Shown here: positions 36,602 to 48,891 of the stretch, piece after piece
How positions within the stretch are numbered: position 1 is the first letter of the stretch
Layout of the letters: every line of letters starts with the position of its first letter
From: Apium graveolens
Taxonomy: Eukaryota > Streptophyta > Magnoliopsida > Apiales > Apiaceae
Direction: 5' to 3'
NCBI RefSeq assembly: GCF_009905375.1
Contig: NC_133647.1
Coordinates: 47,302,506 to 47,366,505, forward strand
Length of the DNA stretch: 64,000 bases
Translations under genes and position numbers: made by a program
The notes under the pieces: model-generated
The model's database searches: none
What the model was told of the DNA's origin: nothing
Seen by the model: the letters and a program-made list of their open reading frames with translations, nothing else

Positions 36602-39146
36602 CTGAAACAATAAGGTGAATAACAACAAAAAGGGGTGAGCCAAAATTGCTCAACAAGTCTACAAAATATATACAATGTTAAAGTAATATAACTGAATCTG
36701 TATCCCAGGTATATCTGCAAAGATATAACCTCATAAGAATCAAAAGAAGGCCATTACTGGCGAATACAAACGAACTACACTGGACTCAAATTCGCAGCTA
36801 TACCCTGCTGATCAGCCAAGATACAGTGCAGATCTATATCTCACTATATAGATCCCGTTGAGCACCCAGGCACTACGGCCCATCTCAAGGATCCGGTTAT
36901 ATCCCGGTCCTTAGGATTAAGTAAACTTAATCCCCAAAAGTAATGTTATCCAGTCCCTGGAATAGCAACCGGAACAATCGGTATACTTTGATATATTCTA
37001 ATCACCAGAATATATCAATAATTGTGAGTAACAATTGAAATATGAATAATAAATTCAAATGAAAAGAATAATTTAAGAATCAAACTGAGATATGAATATA
37101 GGAATTAAAGTAATACAAATTTAATAAGAATCTGAAGAGAATATCACAATTCTGGAAAATAGAATAGAGGAGAAACTTGCCTTCTGTGCGACTTACTGCA
37201 ATTAAATCACTTCCGTCTATCCCCTACTGAACCTGCCTTGCTGGCTTAGTTTCTGTTAACAAAGTAGACTAGTTAATTCATTTTGTACTTCGGTTGCATC
37301 TTAAATCGACTTCATTTTGTTTCTACTATCTACCCATACGCTTATAACCAACTCGAATATTACATATAAGTAAGTAAGACTCGATTAACCACATAATACA
37401 CATAAGCATATAAGCACATAATCGTTCTTATAGTTAAAATAATTTTTAGAATCGAAATCGACTCGTTGATTGCTCCGTTGATCACATTCTGCTTCATTTC
37501 CCATTTTTTCGGAATTTTTCGAACTCGTCTCGGCACGCATTTCGAATGATAATCAAGCGATCAATAAAGTCAACTAATTTTGAGAAGAAATTAGGTCTTT
37601 ATATTATTTTTAGTGAAAAGAATCCATTTTTCTGAGTCAACAGGCTTTCGTTTCGCTCAAATCGGACTAACGGTTGAATTATTATCAATTAAACACTGAT
37701 AATTCAATTTATTATTCAATATAAATAATTATTGCCAATTTTTAAATCCCAAAATAATTTTTATATAATTAATTAAGAAAAATCAAAGTCAAAAATAATT
37801 TTTTTTATAATTTTTGGAGTTAAAATGAAGAAGTTATGATTTATCGAAAATTATGTGACTAATTATCGAAATAATTAATCACTTTTTTTAAATATTTAAT
37901 AAATAAATAACTAATAAATAATTAATAAATAAATATTTACTATTTTAAAATAATTAATCCCTAATTATTAGGATTAATCCCAATTTATTACAAATATTTA
38001 CAACTTATCGTTATTTATTTGATTAGATCGATTATTTACAAATAATCAATCGATTTAATTAACTGATATGCTATTTATCGAATAACTACGAATTACTCGA
38101 ATTATAAACCAACTCAACGATCAATTACTCGCATAATTACGAACTACGCACTATTCTCGAATACTACCGAACTAATATATTATTATTAGAATTTAAACGA
38201 TTCGTTAATCAATTAATTATCGGTATTTAATTATACAATACGAACAATTAATTCAATATTATTCGAATAACTAACGCTCGAATAATAATTCTCATTATCG
38301 AATCACTATTCGTAATATTAACTAATTATTAGATTATTAATCATATTATTTAATTATTTTTAATCCTTATTTATTAATTAATTACCTAATTATTAATTAA
38401 TTACCTAATTATTAATTAATTAGATAACTAATAAATAATTAGATAAATAATTAAATAATTAATTAAATAATTACATTCGAATTTATAATTTAACAAAATA
38501 ATTCAGAAATTAATAATACTATTTTTCAGAATTTAAATCTAATTTTTATCTAATTATCAGAATTATTAAAACTAATTTCTAATTTTCAGAAAATAAAATA
38601 AATATATAAAAATCCAGAAACACAAAAACAAAATTAGGGTTTGGGTTTTTAGGATCGAACCCGGGTCGAAACCGGGTTGCAAACTGGGTCGAACCCGGGT
38701 CGCGATAAACAGCCGTCACCGTCCCAGAATCCGGCGACGACGACGGTTTCCGGTGAGACGAAAAACATGGCCAAATGTCGTGATTCGAGTTCGTTTCTTC
38801 CCCGTTTCTGATGCACAGCAATACAGACGATGCCTCCTTCGTTCCCAGGCCTCCCTTCGTCCTCATTCCCCGTGGAGCATCACCGGAGACGAAGAACACC
38901 GCCATGGCGGCGGTTCTCCGACGAGCACGCAAACCACAACCAAACACTACGAAACTGATGCCGTTCGACTCAGTTTTTGACGATCTAATCGTTTCCAGCA
39001 ACAATAACATCAAACAAGCAGCCATAATCAAAACCCGAATACAAGAAATTAGACCCGAAAAACGAAATTAAAATCCAGAAATCAAACACTAAAATTAATT
39101 GCATAATCACAAACTACGATTCTTGGGCTTCAAAACAGATACTTAC
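36602..39146 (-). other. GY2 putative leader intron (5' LTR copy, the transcribed one)
   Basis: Donor GTAAGTAT at 39146, acceptor at 36602. Removal would join a 110-120 nt gene-like first exon to the micro-ORF, primer site and ORF0 region, and would be restricted to non-genomic transcripts. Confidence 0.5.
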
Positions 39147-39885
39147 ATGCTCGATTTGGTGAACAAAATCACGATCAAACTTGACTTTGATTTCAGGAAC
39201 TTCAAGAACCCTAATCCCCCTTTTCTGGATTTTCAGCCTATTTTCTGAATTTTTTATAATTTATTAATAGTTAATTACTGAAAAATCAGCTATTTATACT
39301 ATGTATAATAATACCCCTAAAAAAAATTAAGGGTCTAATTACATTCCTAATAAAAATATTTGGCCCTAATTTCCATAATTTTTGGGTATTAAAATTTAAT
39401 TAATAAATATTTTATATATACAATATATTTGCCAAAAATTGTGAATAATTCAAAAATACAAAGAAATGGTATAAATAAAAGTCCTATAATTTTATAAAAA
39501 TAAAAATGTGATTTTTGTGGGGTTTTTAACACCCAATGGGGCCCGGAAAAGTCATTTTTCGCAAAACGAGAAAATTAATAAAATATCTAGATGTTCAGAA
39601 TATTGCGATTGTAAAAGCCGTTTGATGAAAAATAAGTCCCATTATTTTACTTGAAATACTGGCGTTAAAATCATTGTTTGGGTTGCAAAACGTTTGAAAT
39701 GAAACCTATGTATACGATATAAAACATCTGAAAAATACCTTAAAAATACAGAAATGATACGGAATACACGTAACACATAACAATTAGGGTTTAACAGATA
39801 ATCACACATAAATGACATATTAATACACATATTTTATTATAAATATGATATAATACAATGTAAATTTCCCGGTCGTTACATGCAA

Positions 39886-40213
39886 TGCCTATGAATGTTA
39901 TGTCTGCTCAGAATATGAATGCACAATTTGCTAATATGCCATTTGCACCTAATCCTTATTATGCTGCATTTAGTATGCCACAAATACCATTTAGCATGCC
40001 TTACTGGAATAACATGTTTGCAAATAGCATGCATTTTCATGTAAACCAAATGTGCATTATAATTTTGTTTCAATGACTGGTTTCAAAGGTCCAACTCAAA
40101 TGACTAAGGATGAATCTGAGATCCCCAAGTCAAATGAGATCAAACCTAAGAAACCAAAGAAAAAGGCTAACAAGGCAGGACTCAAGGAAACTTGGGTACC
40201 AAAATCAACTTGA
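39886..40213 (+). pseudogene. gag: CO3 gag, 3' part
   Basis: After the GY2 insertion the gag tail continues (MNVMSAQNMNAQFANMPF, Asn/Met/Pro-rich), with a frameshift near 40060. It ends in the basic segment KKPKKKANKAGLKETWVPKS, with stop TGA at 40211-40213. The ETWVPKS end is shared with CO1. Confidence 0.85.
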
Positions 40214-40233
40214 TTTGATTTTGATGTGTGCAG
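40214..40233 (+). promoter_or_regulatory. CO3 acceptor-like site at the gag-pol junction
   Basis: TTTGATTTTGATGTGTGCAG/GG. The pol frame opens only after a TGA at 40222-40224 and is offset from gag by 17 nt, so neither stop readthrough nor a simple slip explains pol expression. Confidence 0.5.
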
Positions 40234-43200
40234 GGAAACAAAAAGAATCTTTGGTATCTGGATAGTGGTTTCTCAAGGCACATGACTGGAGATTCTACCC
40301 TACTCACTGAGTTTAAGGAAAGAGTTGTCCCCAGTATTACTTTTGGAGATGACAGCCAGGGTTATACTGTGGGATATGGCTTGATTTCAAAGGATAATGT
40401 CATCATTGAGGAGGTTGCCCTAGTGGATGGACTCAAACATAATATGTTGAGTATCAACCAGCCTTGTGATAAGGGCAACTCAGTCACCTTCAATTATGAA
40501 GCATGTGTTGTGACAAACAAGAAAAGTAACAAAGTGGTTCTTACTGGAGTAAGAAAAGGAAATGTATATCTAGCTGACTTCAACTCAACAAATGCAGAAT
40601 CTGTAACTTGCTTCCTCAGCAAAGCAAGTCAAGATGAAAGTTGGCTATGGCACAAGAAGCTGTCCCATCTAAACTTCAAGACCGTGAATGAGTTAGTCAA
40701 GAAAGAACTGGTTAGAGGTATTCCTCAAGTGGAGTTTTCAAAGGATGGATTGTATGATGCCTGCCAAAAAGGAAAGCAGATTAAAGCATCATTCAAAAGG
40801 AAGCTTGAATCATCAATTGAAGAACCTTTGCAACTGTTGCACATGGATTTATTTGGACCCGTCAATGTATTGTCTATCTCAAGGAAAAGATATTGCCTAG
40901 TAATTGTAGATGATTTCTCAAAGTTCTCTTGGACATATTTTCTGAAATCCAAAGATGAAGCTAGTGAAATCATCATCAATCACATAAGGCAAGTTAACAA
41001 TCATCCAGACTTCAAAGTTAGAAGAATCAGGAGTGACAATGAAACTAAGTTCAAGAATTCTGTGATGAGATCATTTTGTGAAGAGAATGGGATCATGCAT
41101 GAGTTCTCTGTAGCTAGAACTCCATAACAAAATGGAGTGGTAGAAAGGAAGAACATATCTCTTATTGAAGCTGCAAGGACAATGTTGGAAGAATCAAAGT
41201 TGCCAACATACTTTTGGGCTGAAGCTGTGAATACTGCATGCTACACTCAGAATATTTCTTTGATCAATCCAGCAAAGTGCATGACACCCACCAATTGTTC
41301 AAGAATAGGAAACCAACTCTAAATTTCTTACATGTCTTTGGCTGCAAATGCTATATCTTAAAGAATCAAACTGATCAACATGGAAAGTTTGATGCCAAAG
41401 TAGATGAAGGAATTTTTGTTGGATATGTTGTTGGAAAAGCATTTAGAGTCTACAATCTAAGAACCAACATTGTAATGGAATCTGTACATGTTGTGTTTGA
41501 TGATAAAAAGATTGAAGGACTGCAAGATGAAGATTTCCATGAGAGCCTCAAATTTGATAATGTTGAGATGGTTATTGATGACAGTGATGATGAAAGTGAT
41601 CAAGAAATAGTGACTAAGGATAATGTGGAAAATCTACTACTAATGAAGCACACAACTCAACATATGTCGAGTTACAGAATGCTTCATCCGTCGGTAGGAA
41701 ATCTGCTTCATCCATCAGTAGACAATCAGCTTCATCCGTCGAGATACAAAGTGCATCATCCGTCGGTACAATTAGAGAATCTGGGAGTCAAGACAGATCA
41801 CTTAAAGAAAGAACTCCATCTTTAAGTCAAAGATCCATAAACTCAGAGGGAGTTTCTTTTAATCAAAACTCAGTCACACATCAAGACAACAATGAGGCCT
41901 CTTCATCAAGAGCTAATCTACCATAACAGATAAAATGGAAAAGAGATCACCCTTATTAGCTCATTATTGGTGATGCATCTTCTAGAGTTCAGACAAGAAA
42001 AGCAACTCAAGAAGAATGTATGTATAGCAGCTTCCTATCTAAGGAGGAACCAAAGAAGGTAGAAGAAGCTCTGTTGAATCCTGATTGGGTTTTAGCTATG
42101 CAGGAAGAGCTAAACCAATTTGAAAGGAACAATGTATGTAAGCTGGTACCCAAGCCTAAAGGGAAGAATTCAATTGACACCAAGTGGGTATTCCGAAAGA
42201 AGATGGATGAAAATGGAATAGTCATTAGGAACAAAGCTAGATTGGTTGCTAAGGGCTATTATCAACAAGAAGGAATAAATTTTGATGAAACTTTTGCTCC
42301 TGTTGCATGACTTGAAGCCATCAGAATTTTCCTAGCCTATGCAGCCCATGTCAATTTCAAAGTCTATCAAATGGATGTCAAAAGTGCCTTTCTGAATGGA
42401 GATTTGGAGGAGGAAGTCTATGTCAGTTAGCCTCCTGGTTTTAAAGATCCAAATTTTCCTGAATATGTCTACTATCTTCTGAAAGCACTTTATGGATTGA
42501 AGCAAGCACCTAGAGCCTGGTATGATACTTTGTCAAAGTTTCTCTTAGAGAATCATTTCAATAGAGGTATTGTTGATAAAACTCTATTCTTTAGAAATGT
42601 TAATGGCTCTAGCATACTTGTTCAAATTTATGTAGATGATATTATTTTTGGCTCTACAGATGAAAAACTTTGCAAAAAGTTTGACAAACTAATGCAAAGT
42701 AAGTATGAAATGAGCATGATGGGAGAACTAACTTACTTTCTTGGTTTACAAGTTAAGCAAGTTAGTGATGTAATATTCATTAATCAAACCAAATACATTT
42801 ATGATCTTTTAAAGAAGTTTGAACTAATGGTTTGCACACCTGCAAAACTCCCATGGCCACTGCTACTAAACTTGAATTAAACACTACTGAAAAGTCTGTG
42901 GATATTTCAAGTTATAGAGGCATGGTTGGCTCACTTCTATACTTAACAGCTAGTAGGCCAGATATAATGTTTGCTACTTGTCTTTGTGCTAGATTTCAGG
43001 ATGATCCTAGAGAATCTCACTTAATAGCTATTAAGAAAATTTTCAGATATCTCAAGGGTACACCAAAATTTGGCATTTGGTACCCTAGAGATTCTGGTTT
43101 TGATCTAACTGGTTATTCAGATGCAGATTATGCAGGTTGTAAAATTGATAGAAAAAGTACAACAAGAACCTGTCAATTTCTAGGAAACAAGCTAATATCA

Positions 43201-43572
43201 TGGTTCGGTAAAAAGCAAAATTTAGTTTCTACTTCTACAGCAGAAGCTGAATATATTGTTGCTGGCAGTTGCTGTGCACATATTTTATGGATGAAAAACC
43301 AATTGTTAGACTATGGTCTGCAAGTGGAAAGAATTCCTATTTTCTGTGATAACACCAGTGCAATAGCCATTACTGAAAATCCAGTACAACATTCAAGAAC
43401 AAAGCACATAGACATCAAGTACCACTTCATTAGGGAACATGTAATGAATGGTACTGTGGAACTTCATTTTGTTCCAAGTGAAAAGCAGCTTGCAGATATC
43501 TTTACCAAGCCACTTGATGAATCCACCTTTTCCAGGTTGGTAAGTGAGTTAGGTATGCTTAATTATTCTTGA
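40228..43572 (+). pseudogene. pol: CO3 pol: protease-like start, integrase, reverse transcriptase, RNase H
   Basis: Begins NLWYLDSGFSRHMTG, the copia protease active site, with F in place of the usual C or A after SG. The integrase finger shows LWHKKLSHLNF, but the first Cys of the CX2C pair is Tyr (LYDACQKGK). The core has HMDLFGPV, IRSDNE and VVERKN, the D-D-E set. The linker with four coding CATCCGTCGG motifs lies at 41680-41770. RT has YVDD intact at 42629-42640 and RNase H has YSDADYAGC. Breaks: TAA 41125, frameshifts near 41240-41320 and 42840, and stops at 42308 and 42428. The frame ends SELGMLNYS at 43572. Confidence 0.92.
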
Positions 43573-44089
43573 ATTATTTCTGATATTTTTACAAGTTGTA
43601 ATGCAACCAGAAACTTAGTTGATTTTTCTGTTTTGGATAAAATTTTGGCTAAGTCAAAAAATTACAACCCGACGAATGCCCATATTCATCGAGTTTGATC
43701 ATCCGTCGGAATAGAATATCTTAATAAAAATCAATTACCTTTTTGGAATATTTTAAAACCCGGCGAATAAATTGTTTTATTCTCATCCATCGAATTGTCC
43801 AAATCATAGCCGTTAATTTTCTGAACATTATCCATCGGATTTACTTACAGTCTGTAAGTATATCACGACGGATAATTGATAGAATTTTGACAGTTTATAT
43901 TATTTTAAACTGCTATTTTGGGCTATTTTGATTGGTTACTTTATTACTTTTGACAGTTTATTTTTGAGATAGTATAAAAGCAAAATTCATTTTCACTCTT
44001 TTCTTTTATCATTCTCAAATCATTTGCTCTAACTCACTTCTTCTCCAAAACAAATACTCTCTCTCTCTGCAAATTTCTCTTACTTAACA
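43573..44089 (+). promoter_or_regulatory. CO3 pol-ORF3 interval with CCGACGGATG motifs and internal promoter-like region
   Basis: 517 bp without coding potential. At least six motif copies lie at 43668-43875, in both orientations. Then come ATTGG (43931-43935, a reverse CCAAT) and TATAAAAG at 43973-43980. The ORF3 ATG follows 117 bp after the TATA box, through a C/T-rich leader (CTCTCTCTCTCT, 44057-44068). Layout parallels CO2. Confidence 0.6.
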
Positions 44090-47000
44090 ATGGCACCAGT
44101 AGTCAAAATCATGTCTCAGTCTGGATTCATCTATGAAAAGAACAACTTTGTAGCTCTTGTGAACACGGAAATTCCGGCATCTAAAGACTTTCACAAAAAG
44201 ATGGATTTTGTGAAAAGTTACAAATGCAATTATGCTATGCTGGAATCACCCACAATCTACTATGAAGTTGTGGAGGAGATGTGGACCTCTGCTGTGTACC
44301 AGTCTTCAGACAAAACCATAACTTTCACACTCAAAGGTAAGCAATTTTGCATTAACAGTGACACAATTCAAGCATGCTTTAAGATTCCTGAAAACACTAC
44401 TGTTCCACACACATATGCTAATTTAGTTACCATGCTTAATTTTATTGGCTATGCACTTCCTACTTCTAAGTTAAGTGAGATTAGGAGGCTAGGTCTTAGA
44501 AAGGAATGGAGCTATTTGTGTGATGTAGTTACTAAGGTATTTTCTGGTAAAGTAAGTAATTTTGATTATGTCAATACTGCCATGCTTAACATGCTTTATA
44601 TGCTAGTTACTGATAATTATCATAATTTCAGTGACATGATTATGTTTGAACTAGGCTATAAATTGGGGGAAATTAATAAGAGAGGTAAAAGTGTCTATTA
44701 TGCTAGATTCTTTATGATTCTTGCTAACCATCTTATTGAGAATATTGTTATTAAGAACCCAACCAACAAACTGGACTGTTGGGTTCAAGAAAGGAGAATA
44801 ATTGTAGACCTTAACAGAGTAAGTTATCACAAAGAGGTGCCCCTCTTCTACTTTCCAATCATGGAGGGCCCTCAGGTCAGTGAGGTAAGCACCACTTTCT
44901 CTACACTTCCAACCTCACAAGTTTCTTTGCCTTTAAGTGTAGCTATGGCATCTGTGTCAATGACCCAACAGATGCCTACCCAAGCTACCAAAAAAAAAAC
45001 TTCAAAATCCAAAACAAAGAAAGCCCCCTCTGGTTTCTCTCAAAAGAAACCAGTTGCAAAATCTACCAAACCTAAAAAGGGGAGTGTGAAGGGTAATGAA
45101 TTGGGTGAGGGACAGGGTGAAAATCAAAGAAACCCTAAGGATAAGGTTGGAGAGGTGAGTGCACCCAAGCCTAGCCACACCACAGTTTCCCAACAAACTG
45201 TGGTGATTAATAAGGAAATTAGCACAACTCTAGTTTCATCCTCCCAAAAGGATGTCACTATTGAAACAAGCTCCCAACCAGGAGCACAGGCCAAGAGGAA
45301 AATGGACAGAAGCTCACCCCAAACCTATGCTAGAAAGAAGAAATCAAAAACCATTGGAGATGCACAGGGAACACACACAATGCAAACTGTAGCTAAAGAC
45401 TCAGTCACTGCACCATCTCAATTTCAGTTTGATGTGGCTCCAACAAATATGGGGTCACAGCCAAAATCTTTAATTATTGAAGCCACACACTCACAAGACT
45501 CTCCCACAAACTCTTTGGATGTGGACATGATTCACATATTAACACCTGATTCCCTTTCTTTAACTCTGTTGGGGAAGCCAAAAATCAGTGCAAGTCAGCA
45601 TCATCTTCTAGATGATTTGTTGGCTAACTTGCCAATTCTTTCGGGGACTGTTGAGACATCTGTGCCCAAATTCTCATCAATTTGCACAAAGTCTACCCAC
45701 TCTGAACTCTATCATTTCTTCTATTCTGACGGATATTGTTCATCCGTCGGTTAGTGATTGTATCCCGACGGATATGCCTAACAGCAGTCATCCGTCGGAT
45801 TCTCAAACTACTACACCAATGAATGTTCCTCATCCGTTTGTACTCACTACACAACCTAATTTTTCAACTGTTGTCACAAGTATAGATGAGCTAGTAGTAG
45901 TGCAATCACTTCTAGGATTGAGGGAAGGGAGTGAATTGAGTGAGAGACTGGGTTGCTCCCAGGCAAAAGGAGAGGAAAAGAGTGAACTAATGCAGGCTAC
46001 TTCTTCCAGCCTGGAAAAAGAGAGTGAGAGGAGTTCCACCTTAGAAGGTGAAGGTGAGGGTGTGAGGGTGGGAAGCCAAGGGAGCCCTTGATGCAAAAAT
46101 AGAGAAACTTTGAGAGAAAAGCAGGTACATCTGAATGGGAAGAGCCCATTGTAAGAGAGTTAATGGATGTCAATGAGGCTGACAAGAGATAGCTAATTCA
46201 GCAAGAATATTAAGCTGTTTTAAAATCTGTCTCTTTTAAAGCTGAGGCATTAGCTCACCCTATGTAGCATATCAAGTTCTAGCTGAACAGGACAATATGG
46301 CTGCAGAAAAGATGCTCAACTTGGTGCATAAAACTGAATCCATGCAAAGAGCAAAGGTGCTATCACCTCCATGCCTTCTACAGTTGGTGATGACATTGAC
46401 TATGAAACTGGTGGGTCTGAAGAATTCTTTGAAAATGAAGATGATAATGAAGGAGAGTCAAGGGACATAGGGGGAGAACAAGGCCCTAGCTCCAGATCTG
46501 GTCTGCCATCTTGAGCATTCTCCAAGGAATGTGATGTTCAACACTTCAAGTCCACTCTCATCCATCAAATTCAACAGACACATAATGCTCTCCAATCCAC
46601 TACCAATGCTAGCACCAAGAAGCTCTTACAGGCACATCTCAACTCTCTACAATTACATCAAATACAAGCTTTTCAACACAATCTGTATATCACTTCTATC
46701 AAAACAGAGATTGATCAAGTGAAGAAGGATGTCTCTAAAATGTTGGATTCTAAACTTCCGAATGCAACAATGCTTGACATTAACAGACAACTAAGGAAGA
46801 ATTCTAGTCTTGTCAATAAAGTGGATTCTCTGGATGCAAGACTAACAGCAATAGAAGCATCTCTTATAGGCATCCAGTTATATCAAGCATAGAAAACTCA
46901 ATTGCTTCAAAAGCTGGTGGCTGCACAGACTTCTACCTCCACGCTACTTGATGATAACAAAAAGGGGGAGAAAGAAGATTCTCTTATCCCAGCTAGTCAG

Positions 47001-48685
47001 GGAGGGTCAAGAAGTGAGGGGGAGAAAGTGTTAAACATTCAGGTCAACAAAGTAATTGTGCCAACAATTGCCTTCACTAAGCCACCAGCTATAGATAGCA
47101 TTGATCTCATCAATCTAGCAGCAGCAAAACTGAAATCAAATGACAAACTGACAAAGATTGATGTAGCAGCAGCTGGGAAGGAGTTAGTAGACATGTGGAA
47201 GAAGATTGGTGAAGATATTCAAAAGAAATTTGGTTAAATACAGAAACCAGACAAGACTTTTCATCACCACTCACAAGTCACATAAATTCCAGTGAATGAA
47301 ATGAGTCTTGGTAGCTTGAAAAAAGGCCAAACTTCATGCATCAAATCTCCAAAAGCTAATCTAATTCTGAAGCCTAAAAGGAACTATTCAAAGTTCTCAG
47401 ACAAAAACCCTGTGGATCTTATGTTTGAGACACCTAGGCCAGATGAAAAAGAAGCTGTTGGCAAGGTCAATTGCATTTTTCAAGGATCCAGCTGATTCAG
47501 CACTTAAAAGGAGAATTGCCAAAATCTACAGGAATGGTAAAGAGATATGTGTGGTGGTTGGACACCCTCAGTTTGCAGCAGCTAAGAAAGAAGAAAAAAG
47601 AAAGAATCAAGCAAGAAAAGAAGAAGGTTATTTTAGATGCTAAAAAGCTCAAACAGAAAAAGAAGCAAGATGCTATCTTAGCCAAGCTTCAAGCTGTGAA
47701 AGCTGCAACTGAACTCTCTGAAAAACCAATTGTGTAAACTGAAACTCAGGATCAAAAAGTGCAGGATGAACCTCAACATATAAAGAAACCAAGATACAAG
47801 CAAAGAATCAAGAAGAAATTGGACTTCAGCGATGAGGAAATGGAAGACTACATCCCTAAACAGTCTACTACTTCAACTCAAACATCCATGCCCTCTATGG
47901 AAAATGAGGAATTCAAGGTGGATCCAACAAAGAACTTTCATGGTAAGCCTATACTTCCAAAGAATGAGCCAATAGACTGGGATAGTCTACCAATTTTTGA
48001 ACTAAATTTTCTTATCTTCAACAAGCCAAAGAAAACAAAGATTAGAGCAATCAAGAAAATGAAGCCTGTAACTCTCAGAACCAAGACATTAGCCAAATCT
48101 CAACCCAAAGTCAACAAGGGAGATCTTTTGTATATCTGTGATATCAAGAAGTTTTCAGAAATAAACCTCTACTTGGATGAACTGGAAGAAGTAAGAGGCA
48201 TTGATGCTCACAGACATCTTCCTGAAAGACTGGTATTTAAATACAAGGCAGGGAGAGAAATCATGTGGCCTCTTCACAGGATTCTTGAAGAAAGTTGTTC
48301 TGTATTGATAAAGATCTACTCATCCTTCAAAAAGAATTTTGGATTTAATGTGACTGCAAGAAGATTAGTTCTAAAGAAGATTGAAGAGCTAAGGAGTAAT
48401 AAAGCCAAAGATGCACTCCCAAAGACTCTATCAATTCCCTTCACATGAAGTAGAGTGCATCTGAGGCCTTATTGGCTAATGGAATTCATGGATGACAAAA
48501 GTGTTAGAAGATTCTTTAGACTGGATGACCAGCTGAGTATCTCTAGCAATGAGACTCTATTGGAAATGCATGAAAAGCTGGATCTATCAGATGCTGAAGA
48601 ACTTGAATTCCATAGACAACTTCAGAATCAAATAGAAGAGAATAACAGAAAGCTTGGAAAGAAATCCAGAAAATCAAGGAAATAG
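44090..48685 (+). pseudogene. CO3 ORF3 (env-like position)
   Basis: The best-preserved copy: 554 codons are open from MAPVVKIMSQSG (44090-45754), then a frameshift, and further open pieces at 46902-47237, 47471-47737, 47759-48448 and 48455-48685. Residues 1-270 form a globular domain with LRKEWSYLCDVVTKVFSGK, similar to the putative plant transposon protein domain. Residues 295-345 are very basic (KKKTSKSKTKK, KKPVAKSTKPKKG), like nuclear localisation signals. A Ser/Thr/Pro/Gln-rich region follows, with coding copies of the CCGACGGATG motif at the frameshift (45728-45800), then charged coiled-coil-like segments ending GKKSRKSRK. No signal peptide or membrane span is visible. It probably once encoded 1400-1550 residues. 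Confidence 0.82.
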
Positions 48686-48891
48686 AAATCATCTGCTCAG
48701 ACAAGAGGAGCACCTTGAAATGATTGTGAGAACTCTTTGTACACTTTATTTTGTTCAATTTTCAAATAAATTTTGTAGCACTTGTCAGTTTTATCTACTA
48801 TATCTCAATCTGTACATTTAGGGTGTTTTGTTATCATCAAGTTTCTCTTAATTTATGGCTACAATTCTAGTAGACATAAATTGGGGGAGAT
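48686..48891 (+). other. CO3 3' untranslated region and polypurine tract
   Basis: About 200 bp, ending in AAATTGGGGGAGAT (48878-48891) just before the 3' LTR. Confidence 0.9.

Larger units (their letters stand above)
26495..39880 (-). mobile_element. GY2: nearly complete Ty3/gypsy chromovirus inserted in the CO3 gag
   Basis: 13.4 kb with target duplication TGCAA (26490-26494 and 39881-39885). On the minus strand: 5' LTR 39880-36198, primer site, Pro-rich ORF0, gag, protease, RT, RNase H, integrase with chromodomain, polypurine tract, 3' LTR 30166-26495. The LTRs differ by about 2% in sampled parts plus a 14-bp deletion in the 3' copy. The chromodomain places it in the chromoviruses; long LTRs and domain content suggest Tekay/Del. 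It is the youngest element of the window. Confidence 0.96.
36198..39880 (-). repeat. GY2 5' LTR, 3683 bp
   Basis: Same order of parts as the 3' LTR. The TATA box is at 39289-39299, the donor at 39146, the conserved island at about 36777-36957 with hairpin 1 at 36831-36854, and the acceptor at 36602. Target duplication TGCAA follows at 39881. Confidence 0.96.

Noticed and set aside
44090..48685. ORF3 as a true viral envelope gene
   Set aside because: No signal peptide, membrane span or cleavage site; basic and low-complexity regions fit a nuclear protein better.
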